A DNA stretch of 64,000 nucleotides, taken from positions 1-64,000 of the forward strand of contig CALUFO010000007.1 of NCBI GenBank assembly GCA_944320015.1, written 5' to 3'. Shown piece by piece: positions 33,417 to 42,497 of this stretch. This stretch comes from an uncultured Barnesiella sp. (lineage in GTDB: Bacteria > Bacteroidota > Bacteroidia > Bacteroidales > Barnesiellaceae). The notes under the pieces were generated by a model that was not told the DNA's origin, did no database searches, and saw only the letters and a program-made list of their open reading frames with translations. Numbering within the stretch: the first letter of the stretch is position 1; each line of letters starts with the position of its first letter. The translations under genes were made by a program, and so were the position numbers.

Positions 33417-34670
33417 ATGGGTATAATAGAATCGATAGAAAAAGCATTGCATGGCGCCGTGGATATCTTGTCGATAGGCTCGACATTTTGGCACGGAGTG
33501 GTTTATGTGATTCTGGTGGTTTTGATAGCCATTCTTTGCGATGTGCTTTGCAAGATGCTGATAAATAGAGTGCTATTACCGGTGATTCGCCGCACGAAAT
33601 TCAAATGGGACGACCATTTCTACGACAAGAAGGTCGTTGCCAAGTTGGCGGCATTGGCTCCGGCTTTTATTTTATATGCGTTGATTCCGTCGGCGTTTGA
33701 TGTCGATAGCGGGTGGTACACATTTGTGGAGCGCCTTTGCAAAGTCTATATTATCGCTCTCGTGCTTCGTTTCCTGAACGGTGTGCTGAATGCGTTTCTC
33801 GATATACTCAATGAGAAGGAGCGATTGAAACACTATCCCATAAAAGGGGCGGTACAGACCATACAAGTGATAATTTTCTCGGTAGGTTTTATCGCTATCG
33901 TGGGAACGATTATCGACCAGTCGCCGGCTCGGCTGCTTGCCGGACTGGGTGCCTCGGCGGCCATTCTTATGTTGATTTTTAGAGATACGATACTGGGCTT
34001 TGTGGCGGGGATACAACTCTCGGTCAACAATATGTTGCATAAAGGCGACTGGATTACGGCGCCGAATTACAATGCCAACGGTATCGTGCAAGACGTGACA
34101 CTCAATACGGTGAAGATCTTGAACTTCGACAATACGACAACGATGATTCCTCCTTATGCGTTGGTGTCGGGGTCGTTTACCAATTGGCGGAGCATGTTTG
34201 AGGGTGGAGGCCGTCGCATAACCCGGCAGATTTTGTTGGATATAAACAGCATAGCGTTTCTCCGGGAAGAAGAGTTGCTCCGGTTTCGGGATAATTTGCT
34301 GGTCGGCGAGTTTGTCGCCCGTCGATTACAGGCTATCGAGGAGGCCCGCACCGCCGGTAACGCATTTTTGGCCGAGGAACTGAGGGTGACAAACAGCATG
34401 TTGTTCAGAGTCTATGTCGAGAATTATATTCGGCAAATGGGAAATTCCAATCCCGAGATGATTTACATGGTGCGTTATCTCCCTATGGCGGAGAAAGGGC
34501 TTCCGGTAGAGATTTATTTGTTCTCGGCCGAGAAACGCTGGAAAGAGTATGAAGGCATTGTAGCCGATTTGCTCGACCATACGTTGGCGGTGACGGCCGA
34601 ATTTGGACTGCGGCTTTATCAACTTCCCGGCAGTTACGACATACAGTCGTTTATGAGAAAAGGAAGTTGA
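33417..34670 (+). CDS. MscS family mechanosensitive ion channel (YbdG-like)
   Basis: A 417-residue inner-membrane channel. About five membrane helices (from about 25 to 190) end in the pore helix GLGASAAILMLIFRDTILGFVAGIQL, with the Gly/Ala pattern of MscS TM3. The beta domain then follows (AGIQLSVNNMLHKGDWI, GIVQDVTLNTVKI, and the conserved tail FTNWRS). A larger C-terminal section than in MscS itself suggests the YbdG/YnaI-like group. It releases ions on osmotic downshock. It is in the same direction as, and 7 bases after, the DUF6048 gene. Confidence 0.88.
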   Translation: MGIIESIEKALHGAVDILSIGSTFWHGVVYVILVVLIAILCDVLCKMLINRVLLPVIRRTKFKWDDHFYDKKVVAKLAALAPAFILYALIPSAFDVDSGWYTFVERLCKVYIIALVLRFLNGVLNAFLDILNEKERLKHYPIKGAVQTIQVIIFSVGFIAIVGTIIDQSPARLLAGLGASAAILMLIFRDTILGFVAGIQLSVNNMLHKGDWITAPNYNANGIVQDVTLNTVKILNFDNTTTMIPPYALVSGSFTNWRSMFEGGGRRITRQILLDINSIAFLREEELLRFRDNLLVGEFVARRLQAIEEARTAGNAFLAEELRVTNSMLFRVYVENYIRQMGNSNPEMIYMVRYLPMAEKGLPVEIYLFSAEKRWKEYEGIVADLLDHTLAVTAEFGLRLYQLPGSYDIQSFMRKGS

Positions 34671-34850
34671 TTCGGTGCGGCATGACATTGCCGGAGTGTG
34701 CTTTTGAAATCCCGGCGTAGAGATTCGCAAAGATTAAAGATGTAGATATTTGTAACCGATTGAAACACAGAAAAGAGAAGATAAATAAGGCCCTATTCTT
34801 ATTCTTGCGTAAATTCATTCCGCTGAAAGAGGAGCTGTGCTATTAGTTTT

Positions 34851-35228
34851 ATGAGTGCCATGATTTCTAAACGAGTAATAAATACCTTATATAAGAAATA
34901 CGCAAAACCGCCGCGCGATTTTTCCGATTTGCATATCGACGACTTTATGACAGCTTGTGGCGAACTGTATGGAGTCGAGATAAACGATGCGTCTATCACC
35001 TTCTCTCGAATGGCTGCCGACAGCCCGTTTCACACGATTTTGTTGAGCAACATATACGGGAAAGAGATTTTTGAGTCGCATATCGCTTTGATTTTTTCGA
35101 CTTATATTTTGTTTTTCAATCGGGAGCGTTACGACATAACCGTTCATTTCAAACCCGACTCTTGCTCTTGGTTGAGACGCCTGTATTGGAAGCTCAGGTA
35201 TTGGGTGTCCCCCTTGAAGAGCCAGTGA
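34851..35228 (+). CDS. Hypothetical protein, no recognised domain
   Basis: A 125-residue protein with no signal peptide. The N-terminal half (about 1-60) is polar and helical with Lys/Asp-rich stretches (KKYAKPPRDFSDLHIDDF); about 62-90 is an aromatic hydrophobic segment (IALIFSTYILFFNRERYDI) that could be a strand pair or a weak membrane helix; a basic C-terminus follows (WLRRLYWKLRYW). I recognise no family. It is codirectional with the MscS gene 180 bases upstream and the yjbQ gene 133 bases downstream. Base composition is like that of its neighbours. Confidence 0.6.
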   Translation: MSAMISKRVINTLYKKYAKPPRDFSDLHIDDFMTACGELYGVEINDASITFSRMAADSPFHTILLSNIYGKEIFESHIALIFSTYILFFNRERYDITVHFKPDSCSWLRRLYWKLRYWVSPLKSQ

Positions 35229-35361
35229 GTATAAATTATTTAGGAGGAAGCGATGGGTGTTCGACCCACTTCGCACCGGAGCGGGTGAAGGAACGCTCAT
35301 GGCCGTGCCGATAGATTCGCCCCGGTTTCCCCGAAAATATATTAGTAATAACGATAGAATC

Positions 35362-35772
35362 ATGGTAAGAACGATAGAGATAAAATTACCGCGTTACGGG
35401 AGGGGTTATCACTTGATAACCGCCGAAATTTTCGCCCGTCTGCCCAAGCTGCCGGAAAATGGATTGCTGAATCTTTTTATCAAGCACACGTCGGCGGCAT
35501 TGACAATCAACGAAAACGCCGACCTCGATGTCCGTCTCGATTTCGCATCGTTTTTCGATCGGGTCGTTCCCGACGGAGCTTCTTATTTCAGGCATGTCGA
35601 TGAGGGAGAGGACGACATGTCGGCACACATCAAGGCTTCGTTATTGGGCGCTTCGTTGACGATTCCCATAAGAGGCGGGCGCCCCGATTTGGGTACATGG
35701 CAAGGTATCTATTTATGCGAGTTCCGCAACGATGGTGGCTCGCGTCGCATTACGGCCACGATTGTGGAATAA
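35362..35772 (+). CDS. yjbQ: YjbQ family (UPF0047) protein
   Basis: A 136-residue protein of the YjbQ family, which has weak thiamine-phosphate synthase activity in some bacteria; the true role is unclear. Conserved motifs are FIKHTSAALTINENAD, the metal-site DMSAHIKASLLG, and LGTWQGIYLCEFR. The frame opens 35 codons earlier, but the upstream part lacks family similarity, so the ATG at 35362 is chosen. It closes the 30-36 kb gene run and is followed by a strong terminator. Confidence 0.88.
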   Translation: MVRTIEIKLPRYGRGYHLITAEIFARLPKLPENGLLNLFIKHTSAALTINENADLDVRLDFASFFDRVVPDGASYFRHVDEGEDDMSAHIKASLLGASLTIPIRGGRPDLGTWQGIYLCEFRNDGGSRRITATIVE

Positions 35773-35795
35773 GAGTTTGATCGATTTTAGTGAAA

Positions 35796-35845
35796 GGAAC
35801 AGGCCCCTAAAAGTTTTTCCCGACTTTTAGGAGCCTGTCCATTTT
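35796..35845 (+). terminator. Bidirectional terminator between yjbQ and the T9SS protein gene
   Basis: GGAACAGGCCCCTAAAAG (35796-35813) pairs with CTTTTAGGAGCCTGTCC (35824-35840), with small mismatches, and is followed by a short T run. It separates two convergent genes. Confidence 0.75.
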
Positions 35846-35866
35846 ATGATAATGGTTATCTTATTC

Positions 35867-38149
35867 TCAGTGTATAATTACTTTGTGGTTTGTTTGGCCG
35901 TGAACCGACACAACATTCAAGAGGTATATTCCGTCCGGCAGGTCGGGAATAATCGTGTTCCCGTTTTCGGCGGTATGCCGAGCGAGTAATATGCCCGAGG
36001 GAGTGTACACCGATACTTGTTGCAAGCCTTCGTCCGAGATATGAATCGATTGTCCTGATTGTACAATCGAGACCGGCGATTGGTCGTGCGCCTCTATTCC
36101 CGATTGCTCCTTGACAAGTACCGACAGGGGGATATAGATATCGGCGGCACCGCGAGAGGCCAGTTTGATATAGGCTTCGTGAACCCCCAAATCATTGCTG
36201 TTAAACTTTACATAGCACGACCCCCCTTCGGCGGGCAAAGAGTTTGTCGATAGTTTGAACTTGCTCGGATTGGCTCCGCCGAGCGACAGTTTTATATCTT
36301 CGTTGAGGTTTTTGCCTGTGATCGTGATGTCGCCGCTCACTTTGTCGACACCCGGCGAAGCGATCATCGTTACCTGCGTAGAGTCGCTTTTAATTTCGGG
36401 GAGGTCGGTGCGGCCCCAACTCACGTCGTCGATATAGTAGACAACACCGTTTTCGTTACCCCATTTTCCGGTATATTTGAAGGCCATGAAGAAAACGTCG
36501 TTGATATTCTGTCCTTCCAAGTTCAAATGAATCTCGCTCCACTCTCCGTTTTGGTCGGGAATCGAGGGTATTCCCACGTCGATTCGTTGGAAGTATGTCG
36601 GTTCGTTGGGAATGGTGTCGATATAATAGAGGTCGAGTGTAGTGGGGCAGTTCTCAAAGATATTCTGTCCCATTATGCGGAAAGTAAATGTCTTGCCCTC
36701 TACATTATAATTCAGGGGAGGAGTGACGAGCCACATTTCTACCTCTTCGTCGCTCGACAGTCCGTTTACATATCCGGTGACTTTGGCCATCTTGTCGCCG
36801 TCTTGCTCATATCCCCACCACGGACGGTCGCCCTTGGGGGTCACATTCTGCCACCCGTCGATGTGTAGATTTTCGTTCTTAACCGCATCGTCGAAGTGCT
36901 CGAACAACAAGTCGGTGGGATTGCTCATGTCCCAGTTGAAGGTCCTGATCAAAGGATCCTCGTCCGGGGTGTCGCCTGTGGTGGCGCTACCTTTCAAATC
37001 GACGGTGAGCGGAGTGCCTTCTAATGTCGAGAAATGGATTTTTGAATGATATTCGCCGGCCTGTTTCGGGGCAAAAGTGATGGTTAGATTGTTGGGGATA
37101 TTCTTGACGAACATACTGCTGGATATGCTGAAAGCGGCACCTTCGATATGCTCGACCGAGGCGTAGATATAATCGATGCAATTCTCGCTCGACAGGGTAG
37201 TCGTCAAGGTGCTTTTTTCATCGACTTTGGCCGTGAATGCGGGAATCGTGGCCGGTGTGAGCGTCATCGAGGGCGGATTGTTCGGGTCGATACAATATCC
37301 TTTCAAGTGGAGTGTTTGGGTCAACTCGTAGTGACCGGCACTCTCGATTGTAACCGTCGCCGTGTGACGTCCTATTGCGGTGGGATTGTAGGTGAATACT
37401 ACATTTTGGGTGGACTCGGTGGTCGATTCTATCGATGAACTGAACTGTTTGGCATCTGCCCCGGTAATCGTGACAGTGACCGGGTTGGTGAGGTTGGCTT
37501 GTTTGATGGTTACTGTCGGGAAATCTACCGGCACGTTGAGGTGGGTTGACACTTCGGTAAAGGTGGTGGGGGTAACCGTCAGCGTAGGTTCCTCGGGAAC
37601 CGTAGTACTACCCTCGACTTTCTGGAAACTGAAATCGTCGAAGAGAACAACAGCTTTTTTAGCGACTATTACTCTGAAACAGAATTTCGTAGCGCCCTCG
37701 GGATAGGTCGTCTCGACGGTTTTCTCGGTCCATGTGTCGGCCGTGAAGAAATCGGTACGCAATTTGATGGAATCTTGGTTCATTTCTCCGGTTTGAGGGT
37801 GGTTCCAAAAGCAATCCAATTTAATGTCGTTCCCGTTTTGCGAGGTCAACACTTTGTATTTGATACGCAAGCGATAGGTCGCCCCCGCTTCGAATCCATT
37901 ATCAATATCTTGGTATAATATATTATTAGCGAGTGTTGTCTCGGTAACTTTTAAGGCTTGCTCTCCTTCTACCTTATCGGTTGTTTCGGCTGCAAGAACA
38001 ACTCCCGACGTGTACCAGTCTTCAAATACTGTTCCGAAAAAAGCATTGGATGACGATACTTCGAATCCCGGATTGGATAGCATCTCATCGGCAGCCCAAG
38101 TTGTGGCGGCGAGGAGCCAAAAAGAGAGGAAGAATAGTAATTTTTTCAT
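35867..38149 (-). CDS. Large secreted protein with T9SS sorting tail
   Basis: A 760-residue exported protein. Signal peptide about 1-19. A carbohydrate-binding-like section (about 20-175) has MLSNPGFEVSSS, usual for a beta-sandwich that binds glycans. Ig-like repeats follow (about 185-390). A choice-of-anchor J-like domain (about 410-580) has WQNVTPKGDRPWWGYEQDG and LVTPPLNYNVEGKTFTFRI, another Ig-like section comes next, and the T9SS type A tail (about 690-760) contains VSVYTPSGILLAR and LPDGIYLLNV. It is expected to cross the outer membrane through the type IX system and to stay on the surface or be released. Substrate unknown. Confidence 0.8.
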   Translation of the reverse strand: MKKLLFFLSFWLLAATTWAADEMLSNPGFEVSSSNAFFGTVFEDWYTSGVVLAAETTDKVEGEQALKVTETTLANNILYQDIDNGFEAGATYRLRIKYKVLTSQNGNDIKLDCFWNHPQTGEMNQDSIKLRTDFFTADTWTEKTVETTYPEGATKFCFRVIVAKKAVVLFDDFSFQKVEGSTTVPEEPTLTVTPTTFTEVSTHLNVPVDFPTVTIKQANLTNPVTVTITGADAKQFSSSIESTTESTQNVVFTYNPTAIGRHTATVTIESAGHYELTQTLHLKGYCIDPNNPPSMTLTPATIPAFTAKVDEKSTLTTTLSSENCIDYIYASVEHIEGAAFSISSSMFVKNIPNNLTITFAPKQAGEYHSKIHFSTLEGTPLTVDLKGSATTGDTPDEDPLIRTFNWDMSNPTDLLFEHFDDAVKNENLHIDGWQNVTPKGDRPWWGYEQDGDKMAKVTGYVNGLSSDEEVEMWLVTPPLNYNVEGKTFTFRIMGQNIFENCPTTLDLYYIDTIPNEPTYFQRIDVGIPSIPDQNGEWSEIHLNLEGQNINDVFFMAFKYTGKWGNENGVVYYIDDVSWGRTDLPEIKSDSTQVTMIASPGVDKVSGDITITGKNLNEDIKLSLGGANPSKFKLSTNSLPAEGGSCYVKFNSNDLGVHEAYIKLASRGAADIYIPLSVLVKEQSGIEAHDQSPVSIVQSGQSIHISDEGLQQVSVYTPSGILLARHTAENGNTIIPDLPDGIYLLNVVSVHGQTNHKVIIH

Positions 38150-38224
38150 AAAAATGGGGTTTAGACATACAGAGGAGCCTGAAAGTCCCAGACTCCTCGT
38201 ATATGGTTAGGTTGCTAATAGGTT

Positions 38225-40156
38225 TTATTTAACGATATATTTTCCGGCTTTATCGCCTATCTTCACTAAGTAAATACCACCGGGCAGTGCGAAAGCGGCT
38301 TCGCTCGATACCTCTTGGCAAACGATTTGTTTACCCAGAATGCTATATATCTCGACGGTTTGGGGCGAAACAGTCTCTATATGGAGCGTGTTGTGTGTGC
38401 TCCAAACACGGTCGGTAGCCGATACCGATTCGATACCGTCGGGAATGTTCACGATTATATCTTCGCTGCTGCGGGGAGCTATATTGATATTGGAGCTGGA
38501 TCGAGATATACCTATCAGATCGGCTTTGGCCGGGATTTCATTACCGATGAAGTCGGAGTTGGCAAAAATGCTCAGTTTGGCCGTTGTCCCTTCTTGCTCG
38601 ATGTCAATTTGTGAGGTCGAGAAAGTACCGGTTGTCAAGAATGTCACATCGTTCACCCGTACCAGCCGCGATTCGTAGTTGACCGGCGTAGCTTGCATTT
38701 GGGCCAGCGTGGTTACGGTAGGTTCAACGGCTTCGTTGCGGATAGGGGCGCCGAAGTCCATTCTGGGATAAAATAGCGATTGCCCGAACGCTTTGGTTGC
38801 GTTCCCTATGAGGTTTTTAATACGGTCGCCACTGGTGTAGGTGGTGGTGAGCATTTCGTATACATCGCTGATGGCAAAGGCCGATGTTTCGTCCTGAATA
38901 TAGATGTTGTCTTTGGTGATGTGCGATATGGCAACTTCGTTTTTGATACGGAAAAAGTCGTATTCGGTAGCTGTGGCGATAAGATCTCTTAATTCAGCGA
39001 GGTTTTCCGCATTGATGACAGGAGTCGTGTTCCAAGTAACCGGGATAGAAACGGTTTCGGCACCTTCCGACGAGAGGGTCAAGGTTTGCGACTGTTTGCC
39101 TTCGGCGTTGGCTGTCAAGGTCAACGTCAGGTCAAATCCTTCTTCGCTCATGGCCTCCTCTTTGGTGATGGTTGTGGCCGATGCCTGCAATTCGCCCGAG
39201 ATACCGCCCACGGTGATGTCGCCGGTCAAATGCTCAGCCTTGATATTGATGGTCTGGGTCACAATGTCTTCGGAGAAAGGATAGCCCATGTCGATTGTAT
39301 TTTTTTGTGGAATAATGGTGGGCTTATCGATAGCCGGCGGTACATCTCCACCGGGGAAAAGTTCTTCCCAAGTAGTAGCGACCCGCAGTTGGTCAATGGT
39401 TACTACCGGACAAGTCTTTGAGAATGTCGCGCCTTGTTTCAGTTGTAAACTTTTTGCACCCCGAGGCTTGGCGGCGAAGTCCGATCCATAGCCATCTCCC
39501 GACAGTTTGGCCGTGTATGTCGTGGGTTCTCCATTTGACAGATCGGGGTTGATAAATAGGGTAATATCATCGTCGGTTCCCGGGCCTGTCAAGTCGCCTT
39601 TGAACTCATATTTGAGGATTACCAGTAGGGTGGTATTCAAGTCAAATTCTTCATCAGAGCTTACTACATCTGAGTTCCCACGAGCAATTTGAAACTTTAT
39701 TTTCTCGGGAGAACTTCCTTCTGTGGCAATGAGCCGTAATTTTTCAGAGCCGCTGCTCCCGTCTTTAAAACCCGAAGCTGTTGAGTCGGTCAAGGTGAGG
39801 AAATAATTCGTACCCGGAGCCTCGAAATTCATTAAGGCGCCCACATATATATTCCCCTCGGTTATCGAGTGGGGAAAAGGTTTTTGCAAGTCTTCGCCTT
39901 GGGGCGAAGTCGAGCCTAATTTCACAGCCTTGCCCGAGGCTTTGTCTTGATAACCCGGATAAGAAAGAGGTGTATTGACTACTTGAATGGGATCAACTGT
40001 GTGGCCAGCATATCTTACCCAGTCCCCTTGTTGATAAAGATTGCCAATTGTGTAATCGAACTCTTCCCAAAAAGCGACTTCCGCTTTCGCCGAACTTACG
40101 GACAAAAGGCAGATGAGAGCTATAAATAAGCTCTGTAACGTGTAGATTTTTCTCAT
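38225..40156 (-). CDS. Large secreted protein with OB-like domain and T9SS sorting tail
   Basis: A 643-residue exported protein; signal peptide about 1-25. The N-terminal part (about 26-265) is beta-rich and starts FWEEFDYTIGNLYQQGDW, as seen in secreted proteins of this phylum. An Ig-like section (about 275-375) includes EHLTGDITVGGISGELQAS. An OB-like region (about 380-560) has YIQDETSAFAIS, a common pattern in secreted nucleic-acid or ligand-binding proteins. The T9SS tail (about 570-643) contains VEIYSILGKQI and LPGGIYLVKI. It is upstream of and in the same direction as the other T9SS protein gene, 75 bases away. No enzyme domain is recognised. Confidence 0.78.
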   Translation of the reverse strand: MRKIYTLQSLFIALICLLSVSSAKAEVAFWEEFDYTIGNLYQQGDWVRYAGHTVDPIQVVNTPLSYPGYQDKASGKAVKLGSTSPQGEDLQKPFPHSITEGNIYVGALMNFEAPGTNYFLTLTDSTASGFKDGSSGSEKLRLIATEGSSPEKIKFQIARGNSDVVSSDEEFDLNTTLLVILKYEFKGDLTGPGTDDDITLFINPDLSNGEPTTYTAKLSGDGYGSDFAAKPRGAKSLQLKQGATFSKTCPVVTIDQLRVATTWEELFPGGDVPPAIDKPTIIPQKNTIDMGYPFSEDIVTQTINIKAEHLTGDITVGGISGELQASATTITKEEAMSEEGFDLTLTLTANAEGKQSQTLTLSSEGAETVSIPVTWNTTPVINAENLAELRDLIATATEYDFFRIKNEVAISHITKDNIYIQDETSAFAISDVYEMLTTTYTSGDRIKNLIGNATKAFGQSLFYPRMDFGAPIRNEAVEPTVTTLAQMQATPVNYESRLVRVNDVTFLTTGTFSTSQIDIEQEGTTAKLSIFANSDFIGNEIPAKADLIGISRSSSNINIAPRSSEDIIVNIPDGIESVSATDRVWSTHNTLHIETVSPQTVEIYSILGKQIVCQEVSSEAAFALPGGIYLVKIGDKAGKYIVK

Positions 40157-40515
40157 AAGTAAAGAAGTTAGAGATTACTATTACTATATATATTTTTTAA
40201 TTTAAGGCGATAAATATAGAATAAAAGTATGTAGAAATGCAAAACGAGCTAAAAATTTATTATTTTTTAAGAAGGTAAAAATGTGTGTCGAGCCGTTCAT
40301 CTCTCTTTTGAAGCGGGGAAGAGAGTCGTGTCGAGCTTTTGTATCGGAGGAATGTCGATAGGGTGTGGGGGTTAAAATAAATAAGGAGGAAAAGTGGTGG
40401 CGGCAAATAAAACAAAGTTTTAAATTTGACTGCGCCGAGCGTAAATAGTGGCTAATATAGCGGGAGCACTTCATAATCCCATTAAAATTTTTTACATTTG
40501 TCTCACTTAAATAGA
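40157..40515. other. Divergent region between the T9SS genes and nadE
   Basis: About 360 bases with no gene that I can support. A -7 box TACATTTG (40493-40500) for nadE lies at its right end; no TTG is at the right distance. I found no obvious promoter for the T9SS genes. Confidence 0.5.
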
Positions 40516-40524
40516 ATGTCGTAT

Positions 40525-42453
40525 ATGGGACAAAATTTCGGATTCGTGAAAGTTGCAGCGGCGATACCTCGTGTCGAGGTGGCCGATTGTGTGTATAATG
40601 TACAAGAGATCGAGAAGCAAATTGCAGAGGCTTCACGCCAAGATGTGCAAATCGTGGTTTTCCCCGAGCTGTCGATCACGGCTTATACTTGTGGCGATTT
40701 ATTCGGGCATACTTTGCTGCTCGAGCGGTCTCGGGAGGCTTTGAAACAGTTGCTCCAATCGACTGCCCATTACCCGGTGTTGTGCGTGGTGGGATTGCCG
40801 GTGGCGGTAGGAAATAGCTTGTATAATTGCGCCGTTGTATTTCAACGGGGAAAGCCGCTGGGTGTTGTTCCCAAAAGCTATTTGCCCAACTATAAGGAAT
40901 TTTACGAAGCGAGGTGGTTCGCATCGGGGCTTTCGGTCGTGGCCGACACGGTAGAGCTGTGTGGCGAGCAAGTGCCGTTTGGTACCGATTTGTTGTTTGA
41001 GAGCCGTGGCGCTGTCGTGGGGATAGAGTTGTGCGAAGATTTGTGGGTGCCCATACCGCCCAGTTCATATATGGCTCGGCAAGGAGCCGATATTATTCTG
41101 AATTTGTCGGCGACGAATGAGTCGATAGGGAAGCACAGTTATTTGCTTTCGCTCCTTCGGCAGCAATCGGCGAGGTGCATAGCCGGCTATGTATATGCCT
41201 CGGCCGGCTTTGGCGAATCGTCGACCGACTTGGTCTTTGCAGGGAATGGCATTGTCGTTGAGAATGGAACTGTTTTGGCGGAGTCGGAGCGTTTTTCGAT
41301 GAATCCACGGTTGACGGTGAGTGAGATCGATGTGGAGCGGCTACGCACCGAACGAAGGGTAATGACCTCTTTTGCACAGGACGGTCACGCGTCCGGCAGG
41401 GAGGTACGCCGCATTCCTTTTGAATTGCCCGAGGTTCCTTTGCGCCTTACCCGCAGGGTAGCTTCCCGGCCTTTTGTCCCTTCGGATTCGGCTATATTGG
41501 ACGAGCGTTGCGAGGAGATACTCGACATACAGGCTGCCGGACTGTCCAAGCGGTTGCTCCACACTCGGGCACAAAGTGTGGTTATGGGTATTTCGGGAGG
41601 ATTGGACTCGACATTGGCGTTGTTGGTGGCCGTCAAATCGCTCGACAAGCTGGGTTGGTCGAGAGATAAGATTATCGGGGTGACTATGCCGGGATTCGGT
41701 ACGACCGGCCGCACTTACCACAATGCGTTGTCGCTGATGCGCTCGTTGGGCGTTTCTATACGCGAAATACCTATCCGCGAGGCTTGTGAACTCCATTTCA
41801 GGGATATTGGGCATGATATTTCGGTACAAGATGTGACGTATGAAAATTCACAAGCTCGGGAACGGACTCAGATTTTGATGGATATAGCGAATCAAACCGG
41901 GGGGCTGGTAATCGGTACCGGCGACTTGTCGGAGTTGGCATTGGGGTGGGCGACTTACAACGGCGACCACATGTCGATGTATGGCGTGTCGGCAAGTATT
42001 CCCAAGACATTGGTCAAATATTTGGTCAACTGGGTGGCCGAAAATGAGCTTACCGGCACGGCGAAAGAGACTTTGCTCGATATTGTGAATACGCCGATCA
42101 GCCCCGAGTTGATTCCGGCCGACGAAAACGGAGAGATTAAGCAGAAGACCGAGGATTTGGTGGGACCATATCTCTTGCACGATTTCTTCCTATATAATAT
42201 GATCCGTTATGGATTCTCTCCGGCAAAACTTTATTTCTTGGCTCAGCGGGCTTTTGACGGAGAGTTCGACGCCGAGACGATAAAGAAGTGGTTGAAGGTG
42301 TTCTGCCGCCGATTCTTCAACCAACAGTTCAAACGGTCGTGCCTGCCCGACGGGCCCAAAGTGGGAACGGTGAGCCTGTCGCCCCGCGGAGACTGGCGTA
42401 TGCCCAGCGATGCGTCGAGTGCGTTGTGGCTGCAAGAGTGCGACGAGTTGTAA
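40525..42453 (+). CDS. nadE: Glutamine-dependent NAD+ synthase
   Basis: A two-domain cytoplasmic enzyme of 642 residues that makes NAD from deamido-NAD using glutamine as the nitrogen source. The N-terminal nitrilase-like glutaminase domain has the Glu in VVFPELSITAYTCGD, Lys in PKSYLPNYKEFYEARWF and Cys in GIELCEDLWVP. The C-terminal synthetase has the ATP loop SGGLDST and GTGDLSELALGW. Earlier in-frame starts at 40498 and 40516 exist, but the -7 box at 40493-40500 puts transcription start near 40507, ruling out the first. The start at 40525 matches family length; 40516 remains possible. Confidence 0.93.
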   Translation: MGQNFGFVKVAAAIPRVEVADCVYNVQEIEKQIAEASRQDVQIVVFPELSITAYTCGDLFGHTLLLERSREALKQLLQSTAHYPVLCVVGLPVAVGNSLYNCAVVFQRGKPLGVVPKSYLPNYKEFYEARWFASGLSVVADTVELCGEQVPFGTDLLFESRGAVVGIELCEDLWVPIPPSSYMARQGADIILNLSATNESIGKHSYLLSLLRQQSARCIAGYVYASAGFGESSTDLVFAGNGIVVENGTVLAESERFSMNPRLTVSEIDVERLRTERRVMTSFAQDGHASGREVRRIPFELPEVPLRLTRRVASRPFVPSDSAILDERCEEILDIQAAGLSKRLLHTRAQSVVMGISGGLDSTLALLVAVKSLDKLGWSRDKIIGVTMPGFGTTGRTYHNALSLMRSLGVSIREIPIREACELHFRDIGHDISVQDVTYENSQARERTQILMDIANQTGGLVIGTGDLSELALGWATYNGDHMSMYGVSASIPKTLVKYLVNWVAENELTGTAKETLLDIVNTPISPELIPADENGEIKQKTEDLVGPYLLHDFFLYNMIRYGFSPAKLYFLAQRAFDGEFDAETIKKWLKVFCRRFFNQQFKRSCLPDGPKVGTVSLSPRGDWRMPSDASSALWLQECDEL

Positions 42454-42497
42454 GGCGCAGGTAAAATAATCGTGTACGACGGGTCGGGAAGAAGGTG

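Noticed and set aside
38170..38204. Imperfect AGGAG/CTCCT hairpin between the two T9SS genes
   Set aside because: It has mismatches and no clear T run, so the two genes may be co-transcribed through it.
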